From the NCBI GenBank assembly GCA_009731375.1, contig BJOX01000364.1, positions 507,515 to 540,266 of the forward strand: 32,752 nucleotides of DNA. The letters run 5' to 3'. The position numbers and the translations under genes are program-made. Shown here piece after piece: positions 32,502-32,752 of this stretch (position 1 is the first letter of the stretch; each line of letters opens with the position of its first letter). The notes below the pieces were generated by a model that did no database searches, was not told the DNA's origin, and worked only from the letters and a program-made list of their open reading frames with translations. Source of the DNA: Paulinella micropora (Eukaryota; Cercozoa; Imbricatea; Euglyphida).

Positions 32502-32752
32502 ATGAGATTTTCAAAGTCAAGTGTAAAAAATAAAAAATATACAACTACAACACCAAAAGGAAAAACAATTCATTTCGGTGATGTCAGATATGAGCATTAC
32601 AAAGACCGCATAGGACTTTTTTCACATCTCAACCATTTAGACAAAGAAAGAAGAAGAAATTATAGAGCAAGAGCAAAAGCTATAAGAAATTCAAAAGGTG
32701 AATTAACATACAACAATCCAGAGTATGCTAATTATTATTCTTATCATTATTT
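32502..32752 (+). CDS. Small basic viral protein, 3' end outside the window
   Basis: ATG at 32502 and 83 full codons to the window edge. It begins MRFSKSSVKNKKYTTTTPKG, followed by IHFGDVRYEHYKD and NHLDKERRRNYRARAKAI. A basic start, an FG-x-Y-YxD motif, then an R-rich YRxR motif and an aromatic YY-YHY end matches, from memory, a widespread family of short proteins in nucleocytoplasmic large DNA viruses, virophages and polinton-like viruses (DUF5754-like). Its function is unknown. Together with the integrase it is the best evidence for a viral origin of this island. Confidence 0.75.
   Translation, partial: MRFSKSSVKNKKYTTTTPKGKTIHFGDVRYEHYKDRIGLFSHLNHLDKERRRNYRARAKAIRNSKGELTYNNPEYANYYSYHY

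Overview
This window is eukaryotic nuclear DNA. The evidence is dozens of GT-AG introns whose exon phases agree, tRNA-derived SINE copies, a MITE, long microsatellites, assembly gaps and a short TTAGGG-type telomere tract. It ends in an AT-rich island that looks like an integrated polinton-like virus or virophage relative. A unicellular alga or other protist is my best guess for the host, because such small DNA viruses integrate there. The species cannot be read from the sequence.

Region 1 (1 to about 22.3 kb) is one large, intron-rich plus-strand gene embedded in simple repeats. Joining short GT-AG exons by phase gives a nearly continuous frame from an ATG at 2994 to a stop near 22,295, about 1,800 to 1,900 codons. 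The product is very acidic, Ser/Lys/Glu-rich and disordered. It has a canonical PCNA-interacting (PIP) motif, a second weaker one, basic nuclear-localisation motifs and Ser/Arg-rich C-terminal patches. The best guess is a Claspin/Mrc1-like replication-fork mediator; a CAF-1-like or other PCNA-binding chromatin protein is an alternative. Its introns hold (CTT)n, (GA)n, (GATA)n, (CATA)n and similar arrays, a SINE (a second copy lies at the window start), a piggyBac-type MITE and two single-copy segments beside (TATC)n. A (CTT)n array inside one exon encodes poly-serine.

Region 2 (22.6 to 29.0 kb) has almost no microsatellites. It holds a decayed gag-like minus-strand gene between two short direct repeats, then a long A+C-rich stretch with a twice-repeated perfect hairpin and five perfect CCCTAA units. 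A possible minus-strand terminal exon of a membrane protein lies at 28.3 to 28.5 kb.

Region 3 (29.05 to 32.75 kb) is gene-dense and AT-rich. It opens with a long imperfect hairpin, then a coiled-coil gene (-), two consecutive ORFs (+), a retroviral-type integrase (-) with a frameshifted tail, a small Cys-rich ORF separated from the integrase by one in-frame TAG, and, 8 bp away and divergent, a small basic protein of a family seen in large DNA viruses and their satellites. The window ends inside that last gene, so the island continues to the right. No capsid, ATPase, protease or polymerase gene is visible in the part shown.
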